Source: Microthrixaceae bacterium (GTDB lineage Bacteria; Actinomycetota; Acidimicrobiia; Acidimicrobiales; Iamiaceae). From it: a stretch of DNA of 64,000 nt. The DNA lies in the NCBI GenBank assembly GCA_016702505.1, contig JADJDU010000001.1, positions 124,001 through 188,000 of the forward strand, read 5' to 3'. Both the position numbers and the translations under genes were made by a program. Shown in pieces: positions 33,912 to 41,947 of the stretch. Numbering within the stretch: the stretch's first letter is position 1; every line of letters starts with the position of its first letter. A model generated the notes under the pieces. The model was not told the origin of the DNA and made no database searches. It saw only the letters and a list, made by a program, of their open reading frames with translations.

Positions 33912-35423
33912 TCAGTCGGTGAAGGTGAAGGTGCCGTCGGCGTCCACGGTCCCATGGCGGCCTGCGGTCTCCACCGTCATCAGTTCCCGAAGTACGTCGG
34001 TATCGGTGGACCCCGCCCATGCCCTTCGTCCGTCGGCGAGGAGTGTGGACAGGATGGCTCTCTCGGGGGTGCTGGTCCGGTCATGCATGACCGTGGACGT
34101 CTCGACCGTCACGGTGCCGTCGGTGGTGGGGTCGACGATCTCGGCCAATGCGCGGGATGGACCGGCATCGACTTCGTCCTGAACGTCGGCGTGGCGGAAG
34201 GCCGCATCCGGTGGCCTCGTGCTGTACACGCCGAACGCGTGCTTGGTGAGGAAGCCGCCGTTGGCGGTGATCAGCCCGACCGTTCCTGGATCGCTCCTCA
34301 GCCGTTCGACCATGGCCGAGATCGAGTGGCTCACGTAGTTGTTCCACGGCCCGCCCGCGAAGGAGAGCCCGCCGGTGACGGTGAGGGGACGGTCCGTGCC
34401 CAGCCCGATCTCGTTGGCTGCGATCTGAACCGCGCTGGGGAAGCACGAGTACACGTCTGCGTGCGCCACGTCGTCCGCCCCGACACCGGCGAGTTCGAGG
34501 GCCCGACGCCCCGCCACGCGGATGGCCGGGGCCTCGGCCAGGCTCCAGCGGTTCGAGACGTGCCAGTGCTCGTGGGCATCGGTTCCCGTCCACGGGAACA
34601 CCCAGCGGTCTGAGGAGACGCCGAGGGAACGGGCCCGTTCCACCGAGCACACCACGAAGGCGGCTGCCTGCTCGACGGCGTTGTTGGCGTTCATCAGCTT
34701 CGTGTAAGGGAAGCCGACCATTCGGTTGTCGGGGGTGGGCGTCCGGATCGCATCGGCGTCGAAGGCCCGACGGATCCAGGCGTTGGGGTTGGTCGCGGCC
34801 ACCTCACTGAAGCCTGACCAGAGCTGCGCCACGCGGTCGCGGTGGTCGTCGATGGTCCAACCTCGAGCGGCCCGGTAGGCGTTCTCGAACAGCGGGTAGA
34901 ACTCGATGGGCAGCATCACCCGGCGGGCCCACTCGCCGGGGTGCCACAGTTCTGCCTTGTTGGCGACCGATTCAGCCGGCTCGACGCTGTCGTCTTGGAC
35001 CGGCCAGTCCGGCTTCAGGTCGGCGGCCTTGTGGTGCGAACGGGTGCGCCAGGTCTCGGCACCGCCGATGAGCACCGCGTCCGACGTACCGGCGAGGATT
35101 GCCAGGCATGCTCGGTTGACGAGCGTCTGGGGGTAGTTGCCTCCATCGTCGGTGACGATGGTGTGCCTGGGCGAGATGCCGAGTCTGCGGGCCACGAGGG
35201 CGCCCGGGTCGCGGTAGCGCCACGACAGGATCCGTATCACCGCCACCGTGTCGACGGAGCCGAGGAGGCCATCGGTTCCACTGTCGGCCTGAGCCTTCAA
35301 CGCCGCCTCGACTAGGAGGGCATCGGGGGAGAGGGCATCGTGGAAGTCTTCGGTTCGTTGCTCGACCTGACCCACACCGACCAGCACTGGCCACCTGGGG
35401 TCGATCGTGGAGGTGGAGGGCAT
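33912..35423 (-). CDS. Thiolase-like (acetyl-CoA acetyltransferase family) protein, atypical active site
   Basis: 503 residues from ATG 35423 (GTG 35429 also possible). Thiolase-superfamily blocks: VLIGGAETW, HADVYSCFPSAVQIA, and NGGFLTKHAFGVYS with the C-terminal histidine. The segment where thiolases have the nucleophilic cysteine reads GGNYPQTLVNRA, so that cysteine seems missing, as in a group of actinobacterial thiolase-like proteins. A C-terminal extension of about 90 residues follows. A perfect palindrome just upstream (35439-35464) shares its core with the acyl-CoA dehydrogenase operator. Substrate unknown; catalysis by another residue or a non-thiolytic role is possible. Confidence 0.82.
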   Translation of the reverse strand: MPSTSTIDPRWPVLVGVGQVEQRTEDFHDALSPDALLVEAALKAQADSGTDGLLGSVDTVAVIRILSWRYRDPGALVARRLGISPRHTIVTDDGGNYPQTLVNRACLAILAGTSDAVLIGGAETWRTRSHHKAADLKPDWPVQDDSVEPAESVANKAELWHPGEWARRVMLPIEFYPLFENAYRAARGWTIDDHRDRVAQLWSGFSEVAATNPNAWIRRAFDADAIRTPTPDNRMVGFPYTKLMNANNAVEQAAAFVVCSVERARSLGVSSDRWVFPWTGTDAHEHWHVSNRWSLAEAPAIRVAGRRALELAGVGADDVAHADVYSCFPSAVQIAANEIGLGTDRPLTVTGGLSFAGGPWNNYVSHSISAMVERLRSDPGTVGLITANGGFLTKHAFGVYSTRPPDAAFRHADVQDEVDAGPSRALAEIVDPTTDGTVTVETSTVMHDRTSTPERAILSTLLADGRRAWAGSTDTDVLRELMTVETAGRHGTVDADGTFTFTD

Positions 35424-35438
35424 CGCCACAGTCAACGC

Positions 35439-35464
35439 ACTACTTGACCGTTTGGTCAAGTAGT
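35439..35464. promoter_or_regulatory. Perfect 26-bp palindromic operator (TetR type)
   Basis: 11-base arms ACTACTTGACC (35439-35449) and GGTCAAGTAGT (35454-35464) around GTTT. It lies between the divergent thiolase-like gene and the phosphatase gene, 16 bases before ATG 35423. The core CTTGACC-N4-GGTCAAG recurs at 9808-9825. Confidence 0.7.
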
Positions 35465-35502
35465 GGCGTGCTCGACGACATCCACCTCTACACTCACCTG
35501 CC

Positions 35503-36066
35503 ATCGAGATCGTCGTCATGTGTACCGGGAACATCTGCCGTTCCCCGATGGGAGAGGTCCTGCTGCGCCAGCGCCTCGAGGACAGGGGCATTGACGCCCA
35601 CGTGTCCTCGTTCGGGTTGGTGCTCGATGGTGATCCCGCCCACGCCCATGCTCGCGAGGTGATGGCCGAGGCTGGTCTCGACCTGAGTAGCCACCGGTCC
35701 CGGATCGTCAACGAGGACATGGCGGCGGGCGTAGATCTGGTGATCGGAATGGAACAACGCCATGTGCGAGAGGTCGTGGTGATCCGCCCCGAGCTGTTCA
35801 CCAAGGCGTACACCCTCCCGGACCTGGTTTTCAGGGCGGAGAACCACGGTGCCCGAGGCACCCGTCCCTTCGATGAGTGGCTGGCCGAGCTGGGCCAGGA
35901 CCGCAAGCGCGCCGACCTGTTCCGCCAGGATCGACGCCTCGAGGTGACCGATCCCATTGGCGGATCTCGCAAGGCCTTCCAACGCACGGCCGCCCAGCTC
36001 AATGACCTGCTGGATCGTTTCGTGGCGCTGGCGTGGTCCGAACCGGCCGTCACCGGCCATCATTGA
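35503..36066 (+). CDS. Low-molecular-weight protein tyrosine phosphatase, probable AUC start
   Basis: 187 residues if translated from ATC 35503. The P-loop CTGNICRS (CX5R) is followed later by the DP general-acid motif in TDPIGGS and a family-like C-terminus. The first ATG (35518) directly abuts the P-loop cysteine and removes the first beta strand (EIVVM) that every family member needs. TACACT at 35489-35494 lies exactly 8 bases before ATC, the spacing seen at other leaderless genes here. It dephosphorylates phosphotyrosine or related phosphoesters. It is followed by rpiB after 40 bases. Confidence 0.82.
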   Translation: MEIVVMCTGNICRSPMGEVLLRQRLEDRGIDAHVSSFGLVLDGDPAHAHAREVMAEAGLDLSSHRSRIVNEDMAAGVDLVIGMEQRHVREVVVIRPELFTKAYTLPDLVFRAENHGARGTRPFDEWLAELGQDRKRADLFRQDRRLEVTDPIGGSRKAFQRTAAQLNDLLDRFVALAWSEPAVTGHH

Positions 36067-36106
36067 ACAGCAACCTCCTTCCCCCAACACGTCACCTGGA
36101 GTCCTG

Positions 36107-36640
36107 ATGCGGATCGCCATCGGAGCCGACCACGCTGGATACGACCTGAAGTCCCACTTGGTGGCCATGCTCACCGATCTCGATCACACCGTGATCGACC
36201 TTGGAACCGACGGCACCGAGAGCGTCGACTACCCGGCCTATTGCGCGGCGGTGGCTCGAGCCGTGGCCCGTGGCGACGTGGAGCGGGGCATCGTTCTCGG
36301 GGGATCGGGTCAGGGTGAGCAGATCGCCGCCAACAAGGTGTTGGGAGTGCGGGCGGCCCTTTGCAACGACCTGTACACGGCTCGCATGGCCCGCGAGCAC
36401 AACGATGCCAACGTGTTGTCGCTGGGTGGTCGGATCGTGGCCCCCGCGTTGGCCGATGAGATCGTGGTGTGTTTCATCCAGACGCCGTACCAGGGCGGAC
36501 GCCACCAGCAAAGAGTCGACCAGCTGGCTGAGATCGGTCGTTACGGCGCCGATGGATCTGGACTCGACACCTACCTCGACTCGCTGGTACCCGGCATCAC
36601 CGCCCGGGCCGCGGGTCCCGACTCAGGAGCAAACCGATGA
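36107..36640 (+). CDS. rpiB: Ribose 5-phosphate isomerase B
   Basis: 177 residues from ATG 36107, with GGAG 6 bases before it. RpiB/LacAB fold: IGADHAGYDLK at the N-terminus, GTDGTESVDYP, GSGQGEQIAANK, and HNDANVLSLGGR. It interconverts ribose 5-phosphate and ribulose 5-phosphate in the pentose phosphate pathway. Its stop overlaps the glyA start (ATGA), so the two are coupled. Confidence 0.95.
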   Translation: MRIAIGADHAGYDLKSHLVAMLTDLDHTVIDLGTDGTESVDYPAYCAAVARAVARGDVERGIVLGGSGQGEQIAANKVLGVRAALCNDLYTARMAREHNDANVLSLGGRIVAPALADEIVVCFIQTPYQGGRHQQRVDQLAEIGRYGADGSGLDTYLDSLVPGITARAAGPDSGANR

Positions 36641-37881
36641 GCTGGCCCACCAGTCGAGATACCGAACTGTTCGACATCATCGATGCCGAACGGGACCGCC
36701 AGAACCGCACGGTCCAGCTGATCGCCTCGGAGAACTTCACCTCGCCAGCCGTCCTGGAAGCCACCGGATCGGTGCTGACCAACAAATACAGCGAGGGCTA
36801 CCCCGGCAAGCGGTACTACGGCGGCAACGAGGTGATCGACCAGGCCGAGGACTTGGCCCGAGATCGGGTCAAGGCCCTTTTCGGCGCCGATCACGCCAAT
36901 GTCCAGCCCCACTCGGGGGCAAACGCCAACATGGCCGTGTACCTGGGGCTTCTCCAACCGGGAGACACCGTGCTCGGCCTGCGACTCGACCAGGGTGGCC
37001 ACCTCACCCACGGGTCGCCGGTCAACGCCAGCGGCATCCTCTACAACTTCGTCTCCTACGGGGTCACCCCCTCAGACGAACGAATCGACTTCGACCAGGT
37101 TCGTGACCTGGCCCTCGAGCACCGGCCCCGACTGATCGTGGCCGGAGCAACGGCCTATCCCCGCATCATCGACCCCCAGCCGTTCCGGGAAATCGCCGAC
37201 GAGGTCGGGGCGTTGTTCATGTTCGACGCCGCCCACATCGCCGGGCTCATCGCTGGTGGCGTCCACCCCAACCCGGTTCCGGTGGCCGACATTGTCACCT
37301 TCACCACCCACAAGACCCTGCGCGGCCCGCGGGGCGGGTGCATCTTGTCCCGGGCCGAGCATGCCGCCGCCATCGACAAGGCGGTGTTCCCCGGGCTGCA
37401 GGGTGGCCCGCTCGATCACGTGATCGCAGCCAAGGCCGTGGCCTTCCGCGAGGCCGCCCAGCCCGAGTTCGCCGAGTACGCCCGCAACGTCGTGGACAAC
37501 GCATCGGTGTTGGCCGAGGCCCTTGCCTCCCACGGGCTGCGCCTGGTGTCAGGCGGTACCGACAACCACCTGATGCTCGTGGACCTTCGTGGGTTCGATG
37601 CCGACCTCTCGGGCAAGAAGGCCAGGCTGGCCCTGGACCGGGCGGGGATCAGCCTCAACGAGAACACGGTGCCCGATGATCCTCGCCCGCCCTATATCAC
37701 CTCTGGCCTGCGCATCGGCACCCCGGCGGTGACCACCCAGGGTATGGGTCACCGCGAGATGAGGGAGATCGCCTTCCAGATCCACCGGGTGCTCAGCCAC
37801 CGAGACGACGAGAAGGTGATCGATACCACCCGCTCCGAGCTGGCCGAGCTCTGCTCCAAGTTCGAGCCCTACCCGACCTGA
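36637..37881 (+). CDS. glyA: Serine hydroxymethyltransferase
   Basis: 414 residues. PLP enzyme transferring the serine hydroxymethyl group to tetrahydrofolate. The PLP lysine is in FTTHKTLRGPRGG near residue 230, and the N-terminal block LIASENFTSPAVLEATGS is intact, as is GKRYYGGNEVID. It overlaps rpiB by 4 bases and precedes wecA; a hairpin in between may limit readthrough. Confidence 0.97.
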   Translation: MSWPTSRDTELFDIIDAERDRQNRTVQLIASENFTSPAVLEATGSVLTNKYSEGYPGKRYYGGNEVIDQAEDLARDRVKALFGADHANVQPHSGANANMAVYLGLLQPGDTVLGLRLDQGGHLTHGSPVNASGILYNFVSYGVTPSDERIDFDQVRDLALEHRPRLIVAGATAYPRIIDPQPFREIADEVGALFMFDAAHIAGLIAGGVHPNPVPVADIVTFTTHKTLRGPRGGCILSRAEHAAAIDKAVFPGLQGGPLDHVIAAKAVAFREAAQPEFAEYARNVVDNASVLAEALASHGLRLVSGGTDNHLMLVDLRGFDADLSGKKARLALDRAGISLNENTVPDDPRPPYITSGLRIGTPAVTTQGMGHREMREIAFQIHRVLSHRDDEKVIDTTRSELAELCSKFEPYPT

Positions 37882-37889
37882 GTCGCGCG

Positions 37890-37918
37890 GGGCGGCGGGG
37901 GGGATGTCGTCGCCGCCC
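37890..37918 (+). terminator. Hairpin between glyA and wecA
   Basis: GGGCGGCG (37890-37897) pairs with CGCCGCCC (37911-37918) around a 13-base G-rich loop. The 12-mer ACCCGACCTGAG occurs on both sides (37871-37882 and 37921-37932), at the end of glyA and directly before the wecA ATG. Confidence 0.45.
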
Positions 37919-37932
37919 GCACCCGACCTGAG

Positions 37933-39126
37933 ATGCCCGCCACCTCCGCCTACGTAGTGGTCTTCGCAGTCGCGCTGTTGGCGACGTTGGTGGTCACCCC
38001 GCTGTGTCGGGCGGTAGCCATCCGCCTGTCGGTCGTTGCCGTGCCCACCGAGTGGGCCGTTCACTCCCGGCCGATTCCCTACCTGGGTGGGGTGGCCATG
38101 CTGGTGGGGTTCCTGGCCGCGTTGGGTGTGGCCTGGGCCTCGGGCCAGTTCGGCCCGGTGTTTGATGGGCTCACGGTGCCGATGGGGGTGGCGGCGGGCG
38201 CGGTGGTCCTGTGCGCGGTGGGCACGCTCGACGATGTGCGAGACGTGTCGGCCCCGGCCAAGACCGCGGGGGTAGTGCTGGCCGGTTCGATCATGTACGC
38301 GCTGGGTGTGAGCCTCCTGTACTTCAGGATCCCCTTCGTCGATTCGCTGTTCGTGCTCGGCCCCGACCTCGCCCCGCTGGTGAGCGTGCTGTGGGTGTTG
38401 GGCATGGCCAACGCGGTGAACCTCATCGACGGGCTCGACGGGTTGGCTGCTGGGATCGTTGCCATCGCGGCAGGGTCGTTCTTCCTCTACGGCCACAAGC
38501 TGGCGACGGTGGGGGTTGAGGTGATCGGCCCGGAGAACCCGAGCCCGCTCATCTCGGTGGCGATCGCCGGGGTATGCCTCGGCTTCCTGCCATGGAACTT
38601 CAACCCGGCCCGTATCTTCATGGGCGACGGCGGGGCCTTGATGCTCGGGGGCCTGATGGCGGCCAGCACGATGTTGGTAGGCGGTCAGACCAGTCAGACC
38701 TTCTCGGGTCAGGTCTACTTCTTCTTCGCTCCGTTGTTCATCCCGTTCTTCGTCATGGGTGTCCCCATCGTCGATACCGCCTTCGCCATCGTGCGCCGCG
38801 CCCGCCGGCGTGCTGGTGTGGCCCAGAAGGACAAAGAGCATCTGCACCATCGCCTCATGCGGTTGGGGCACGGCCACCGTCGCAGCGTGGTGATCCTGTG
38901 GCTCTGGACCGGTCTGTTGGCGATCTTCGTCCTTTACCCCGTCTACACCGGTGAGGGTGACTCGCTGGTTCCGATGCTCGTCCTACTTCTCTGCCTGGTG
39001 CTGTACACCTTCTTCCACCCTGGTGTGCGTGCGGCAAAGGAGGACGGCGAGTCCGATCAGGTCGGGGACGTGGGCGGCGAGTCCCTGGAATCGGACCCTG
39101 ACGAACTTTCCTCGACCTCGACCTGA
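37933..39126 (+). CDS. wecA: Undecaprenyl-phosphate N-acetylglucosaminyl 1-phosphate transferase (WecA/TagO family)
   Basis: 397 residues with about eleven membrane helices. GT4/MraY-like family: NLIDGLDGLAAGI (Asp-rich catalytic loop, near residue 160) and FNPARIFMGDGGAL near residue 225, plus a His-rich loop (KEHLHHRLMRLGHGHRR). It transfers a sugar 1-phosphate to undecaprenyl phosphate to start cell-wall polymer synthesis. It stands immediately before the atp operon as in mycobacteria. The sugar, probably GlcNAc, is inferred. Confidence 0.93.
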   Translation: MPATSAYVVVFAVALLATLVVTPLCRAVAIRLSVVAVPTEWAVHSRPIPYLGGVAMLVGFLAALGVAWASGQFGPVFDGLTVPMGVAAGAVVLCAVGTLDDVRDVSAPAKTAGVVLAGSIMYALGVSLLYFRIPFVDSLFVLGPDLAPLVSVLWVLGMANAVNLIDGLDGLAAGIVAIAAGSFFLYGHKLATVGVEVIGPENPSPLISVAIAGVCLGFLPWNFNPARIFMGDGGALMLGGLMAASTMLVGGQTSQTFSGQVYFFFAPLFIPFFVMGVPIVDTAFAIVRRARRRAGVAQKDKEHLHHRLMRLGHGHRRSVVILWLWTGLLAIFVLYPVYTGEGDSLVPMLVLLLCLVLYTFFHPGVRAAKEDGESDQVGDVGGESLESDPDELSSTST

Positions 39127-39234
39127 GCTCACGCGGACCGAACCCCTGGTTTGAAATGGAACCTTGCTTCACCGATCCAAACGGCGCAGCATTGGTGGGT
39201 CGCCGCACCGCGTGCTCGGCTCCCCGGTCGGATT

Positions 39235-39264
39235 TGTGGGCTCGCGCCCTTGTCACCTAGATTG
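39235..39264 (+). promoter_or_regulatory. Predicted promoter of the atp operon
   Basis: -35 TTGTGG (39235-39240) and -10 TAGATT (39259-39264), spacer 18 bases. It predicts a leader of about 100 bases before atpZ. The rest of 39127-39371 shows no gene. Confidence 0.45.
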
Positions 39265-39371
39265 CGCTCCGGTTCACAAAGTCCTCGAGCAGTCCCATCC
39301 GGCGGCCGGGGAACTCACGACCACACCGATTCAGGCCCCGGCATCACCTCACCCCAACGAGCCCTCCACTG

Positions 39372-39671
39372 ATGGATCTCAGAGCGCGTCGACAGCTGAA
39401 CAAGGGCTACGCCGACACGCTCGCGCGCGGCTTCGAGTTCGCGGCTGTGCCCGTGGTCTTCGGCGGCATCGGGTGGCTCGTAGACGGGGCCCTCGGCACG
39501 GCGCCGATGTTCACCATCGGTCTCGTCGTGTTCGGGTTCATCGGCATGTTCGCCAAGCTCTGGCTCGGCTACGACGAAGCCATGAAGCGCGAGGAGGAGG
39601 GTGCGGTCTGGAACCGCCCCCGGACCACTTCTCGCATCGGTGCCACACCGAACACGGGGGAGACCCCGTGA
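39372..39671 (+). CDS. atpZ: AtpZ/AtpI family F0 accessory protein
   Basis: 99 residues with two membrane helices (FAAVPVVFGGIGWLVDGALG; FTIGLVVFGFIGMFAKLWLG), matching the AtpZ/AtpI-type proteins encoded ahead of atpB. They assist assembly of the c-ring or ion supply. The tail is charged. The next gene overlaps it (GTGA at 39668). Confidence 0.8.
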   Translation: MDLRARRQLNKGYADTLARGFEFAAVPVVFGGIGWLVDGALGTAPMFTIGLVVFGFIGMFAKLWLGYDEAMKREEEGAVWNRPRTTSRIGATPNTGETP

Positions 39672-40117
39672 CCGTGGCTGCCGACCCCACCTTCACCATG
39701 CGCGACACCGGCCCCGCCGTCGAGCGTGAGGTAGCCGGCGACCTGATTCGCCGTGGCGTCCGCGCCCTGCCGATCTTCTTGGCGGTGGGCTTCGTGGGTT
39801 GGGGCGTCGACGGGATCCTGTCGGTCGCCTTCGCCGCCGGACTGATCCTGGCCAACTTCTGGGTGTCGGCCGCCCTGCTCGCATGGGCCGCTCGCACCTC
39901 CTACAGCCTGCTGATGGGCGTCACCCTCTTCGGGTTCCTCGTACGCCTGGGCGCCATCGTCGGCGCCGTCATGGCGGTGCGCCACATGGACTGGGTGGCC
40001 GCATGGCCCCTCGGTGCCACGCTCATCGTCGCCCACCTCGGCCTTCTCTTCTGGGAAGCCCGTTTCGTTTCCGCCTCACTGGCCTTCCCTGGCCTCAAGC
40101 CCGGTTCTGAGGAGTAG
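39668..40117 (+). CDS. atpI: AtpI-like membrane protein of the atp operon
   Basis: 149 residues from GTG 39668, with four hydrophobic segments after a short charged N-terminus (LIRRGVRALPIFLAVGFVGW as the first). Size and position before atpB match ATP synthase protein I, which helps c-ring assembly. Sequence in this family is poorly conserved, so the call rests mainly on position. Confidence 0.7.
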   Translation: MTVAADPTFTMRDTGPAVEREVAGDLIRRGVRALPIFLAVGFVGWGVDGILSVAFAAGLILANFWVSAALLAWAARTSYSLLMGVTLFGFLVRLGAIVGAVMAVRHMDWVAAWPLGATLIVAHLGLLFWEARFVSASLAFPGLKPGSEE

Positions 40118-40125
40118 ACCACCCC

Positions 40126-40887
40126 GTGCTGGCTCTCGAGTTCCCACCGCTCTCCCACGTAGTCCGTTGGCCCGCCATGTTCGGCGAGGGCACCTTCTAC
40201 GCCTTCAACAAGGTTGCGCTCATCTGCGTGCTGGCCACCGTGATGACCTACCTGGTCTTCATCCTGGGCAACAAGAAGCAGCTTGTGCCCGGTCGGGCCC
40301 AGAGCCTCGCTGAGATCTCGGTCGAGTTCATCGAGGACGGCATCGTCAAGGAGAACATCGGAGACCACCACACCGGGTGGACCCCGGTGCTGATGGCCAC
40401 CTTCTTCTTCATCTTCTTCACCAACATCTTCGAGATCATCCCGATCTTCCAGATGCCGGCCTCGGCCCAGATCGCCGTGCCCATGATGCTCGCGGTGTTC
40501 GGCTTCTTCTGCTACGTAGGCGCTGGAATCAAGGCGCAGGGCCCTCTCGGCTACCTCAAGTCATCGCTGTTCCCGCCCGGCCTGCCGGTGCCGCTCTACA
40601 TCCTGATCACCCCCATCGAGTTCGTCTCCACCTTCTTGGTGCGCCCCTTCTCCCTGATGGTGCGTCTCTTCGCCAACCTGTTGGCCGGGCACATGCTCCT
40701 GGTCACCTTCGCCACGCTCTCCGCCGGCCTGTTCACCGCCAAGTGGTACGCCATCTTCCTGCCGCTGCCGGCCTTCGCCATGGTGTTCTTCACGGCGTTC
40801 GAGGTCCTGGTGTCGTTCCTCCAGGCCTACGTCTTCACCCTGCTCCTGTCCGTCTACATCGGACTGTCGATCCACGCGGATCACTGA
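40126..40887 (+). CDS. atpB: ATP synthase F0 subunit a
   Basis: 253 residues from GTG 40126. Polytopic; the essential proton-path arginine is in PFSLMVRLFANLLAGH near residue 180. The NIFEIIPIFQMP block after the third helix is typical of this subunit. It forms the proton half-channels against the c-ring. Eight bases separate it from the AtpI-like gene. Confidence 0.96.
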   Translation: MLALEFPPLSHVVRWPAMFGEGTFYAFNKVALICVLATVMTYLVFILGNKKQLVPGRAQSLAEISVEFIEDGIVKENIGDHHTGWTPVLMATFFFIFFTNIFEIIPIFQMPASAQIAVPMMLAVFGFFCYVGAGIKAQGPLGYLKSSLFPPGLPVPLYILITPIEFVSTFLVRPFSLMVRLFANLLAGHMLLVTFATLSAGLFTAKWYAIFLPLPAFAMVFFTAFEVLVSFLQAYVFTLLLSVYIGLSIHADH

Positions 40888-40954
40888 GCACCCCAGCTCT
40901 CATCTAGAGACCCACAAACCCAGACCCAAACCACGAAAGGGCTAGGAGACCAAA

Positions 40955-41182
40955 ATGCTCCTCGCAGAGATCACCAACAAGGGCGCTGCTGCCATCGGTT
41001 ACGGCATCGGAGCCCTCGGCCCCGGTATCGGCATCGGCTACCTGGTCGGCCAGGCCGTCCAGTCCATGGCTCGTCAGCCCGAGGCCGCCGGCATGGTCCG
41101 TACCACCATGTTCCTGGGCGTCGCCTTCGTCGAGGCCCTGGCCCTCATCGGCTTCGTGGTCTTCTTCCTCGCCGGCTCCTGA
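40955..41182 (+). CDS. atpE: ATP synthase F0 subunit c
   Basis: 75 residues forming a two-helix hairpin. The glycine-rich first helix (GYGIGALGPGIGIGYLVG) and the polar loop ARQPEAA are typical. The proton-binding carboxylate is Glu60 in FVEALAL. A neutral pattern around Glu60 without the Na+-type Gln/Ser set indicates proton coupling. AAAGGGCTAGGAG precedes the ATG. Confidence 0.97.
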   Translation: MLLAEITNKGAAAIGYGIGALGPGIGIGYLVGQAVQSMARQPEAAGMVRTTMFLGVAFVEALALIGFVVFFLAGS

Positions 41183-41212
41183 TTTCAGGCTCCGGCCGAA
41201 AGGACACATCTG

Positions 41213-41947
41213 ATGAGACGATTCCGTCTGCTGTTCGCAGCTACCGCGGTCATTGTCCTTGGCCTCTTCGGGTCGGCCCGCGTGGCCTCGGCCCAGGAGG
41301 AAGGCGGTCATGAGGAGGGCCCTACGGCCATCTCCGTGCCTGCCGAAGAGCTTGCCGCCGAAGAAGGTGGCCACGAGCTCTCCCATGCGGCTCACGCCTG
41401 CATCGAGGAGATCGAGGCCGCCAACTCCATCGACGTCGATTGCCAGCAGGCCCCCAACCCGCTGCTCCCCGAGACCCACGAGATCTTCTGGGGATCGTTC
41501 GGCTTCGTTGTGGTGATGCTCGGCATGTGGAAGTTCGCTCTTCCCGCCATGCGGACTTCGCTCGACGCCCGCGCCGACCGCATCCGCACCGACCTCGAGT
41601 CGGCGGAGGCCCAGCGCACCGAGGCCAGCGACATCCTCGCCCAGTACCAGGCCCAGCTGGCCGATGCCCGCAACGAGTCGGTTCGCATCATCGAAGAGGC
41701 CCGTCAGACGGCAGATGAGATGAAGCGTGACCTCCAGGCCCGCACCGAGGCGGAGATCGCCGAGATGAGGGCCCGGGCCACCGGTGAGATCGAAGCCGCC
41801 AAGACCCAGGCCATCGCCGACCTCCGAGGCGAGGTGGCCGCCCTGGCCATCGGCGCCGCCGAGCAGGTCGTCGAGCGCAACCTCGATCGTGACACCAACG
41901 TGGCGCTCATCGAGTCCTACATCAACCAGGTGGGAGCGTCCCGCTGA
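41213..41947 (+). CDS. atpF: ATP synthase F0 subunit b with N-terminal signal peptide and extracytoplasmic extension
   Basis: 244 residues, longer than the usual 160-180. A signal-peptide-like start (LLFAATAVIVLGLFGSARV, then ASAQ) is followed by about 65 acidic residues with two cysteines (ACIEEIEAANSIDVDCQQ), then the usual membrane helix (IFWGSFGFVVVMLGMWKF) and the long coiled coil. It is the peripheral stalk linking a to delta. The extension would face outside. The stop overlaps atpH (TGATG). Confidence 0.93.
   Translation: MRRFRLLFAATAVIVLGLFGSARVASAQEEGGHEEGPTAISVPAEELAAEEGGHELSHAAHACIEEIEAANSIDVDCQQAPNPLLPETHEIFWGSFGFVVVMLGMWKFALPAMRTSLDARADRIRTDLESAEAQRTEASDILAQYQAQLADARNESVRIIEEARQTADEMKRDLQARTEAEIAEMRARATGEIEAAKTQAIADLRGEVAALAIGAAEQVVERNLDRDTNVALIESYINQVGASR

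Noticed and set aside
37549..38877. 442-codon frame opposite wecA
   Set aside because: Shadow of glyA/wecA with strongly His/Arg/Gly-biased composition.
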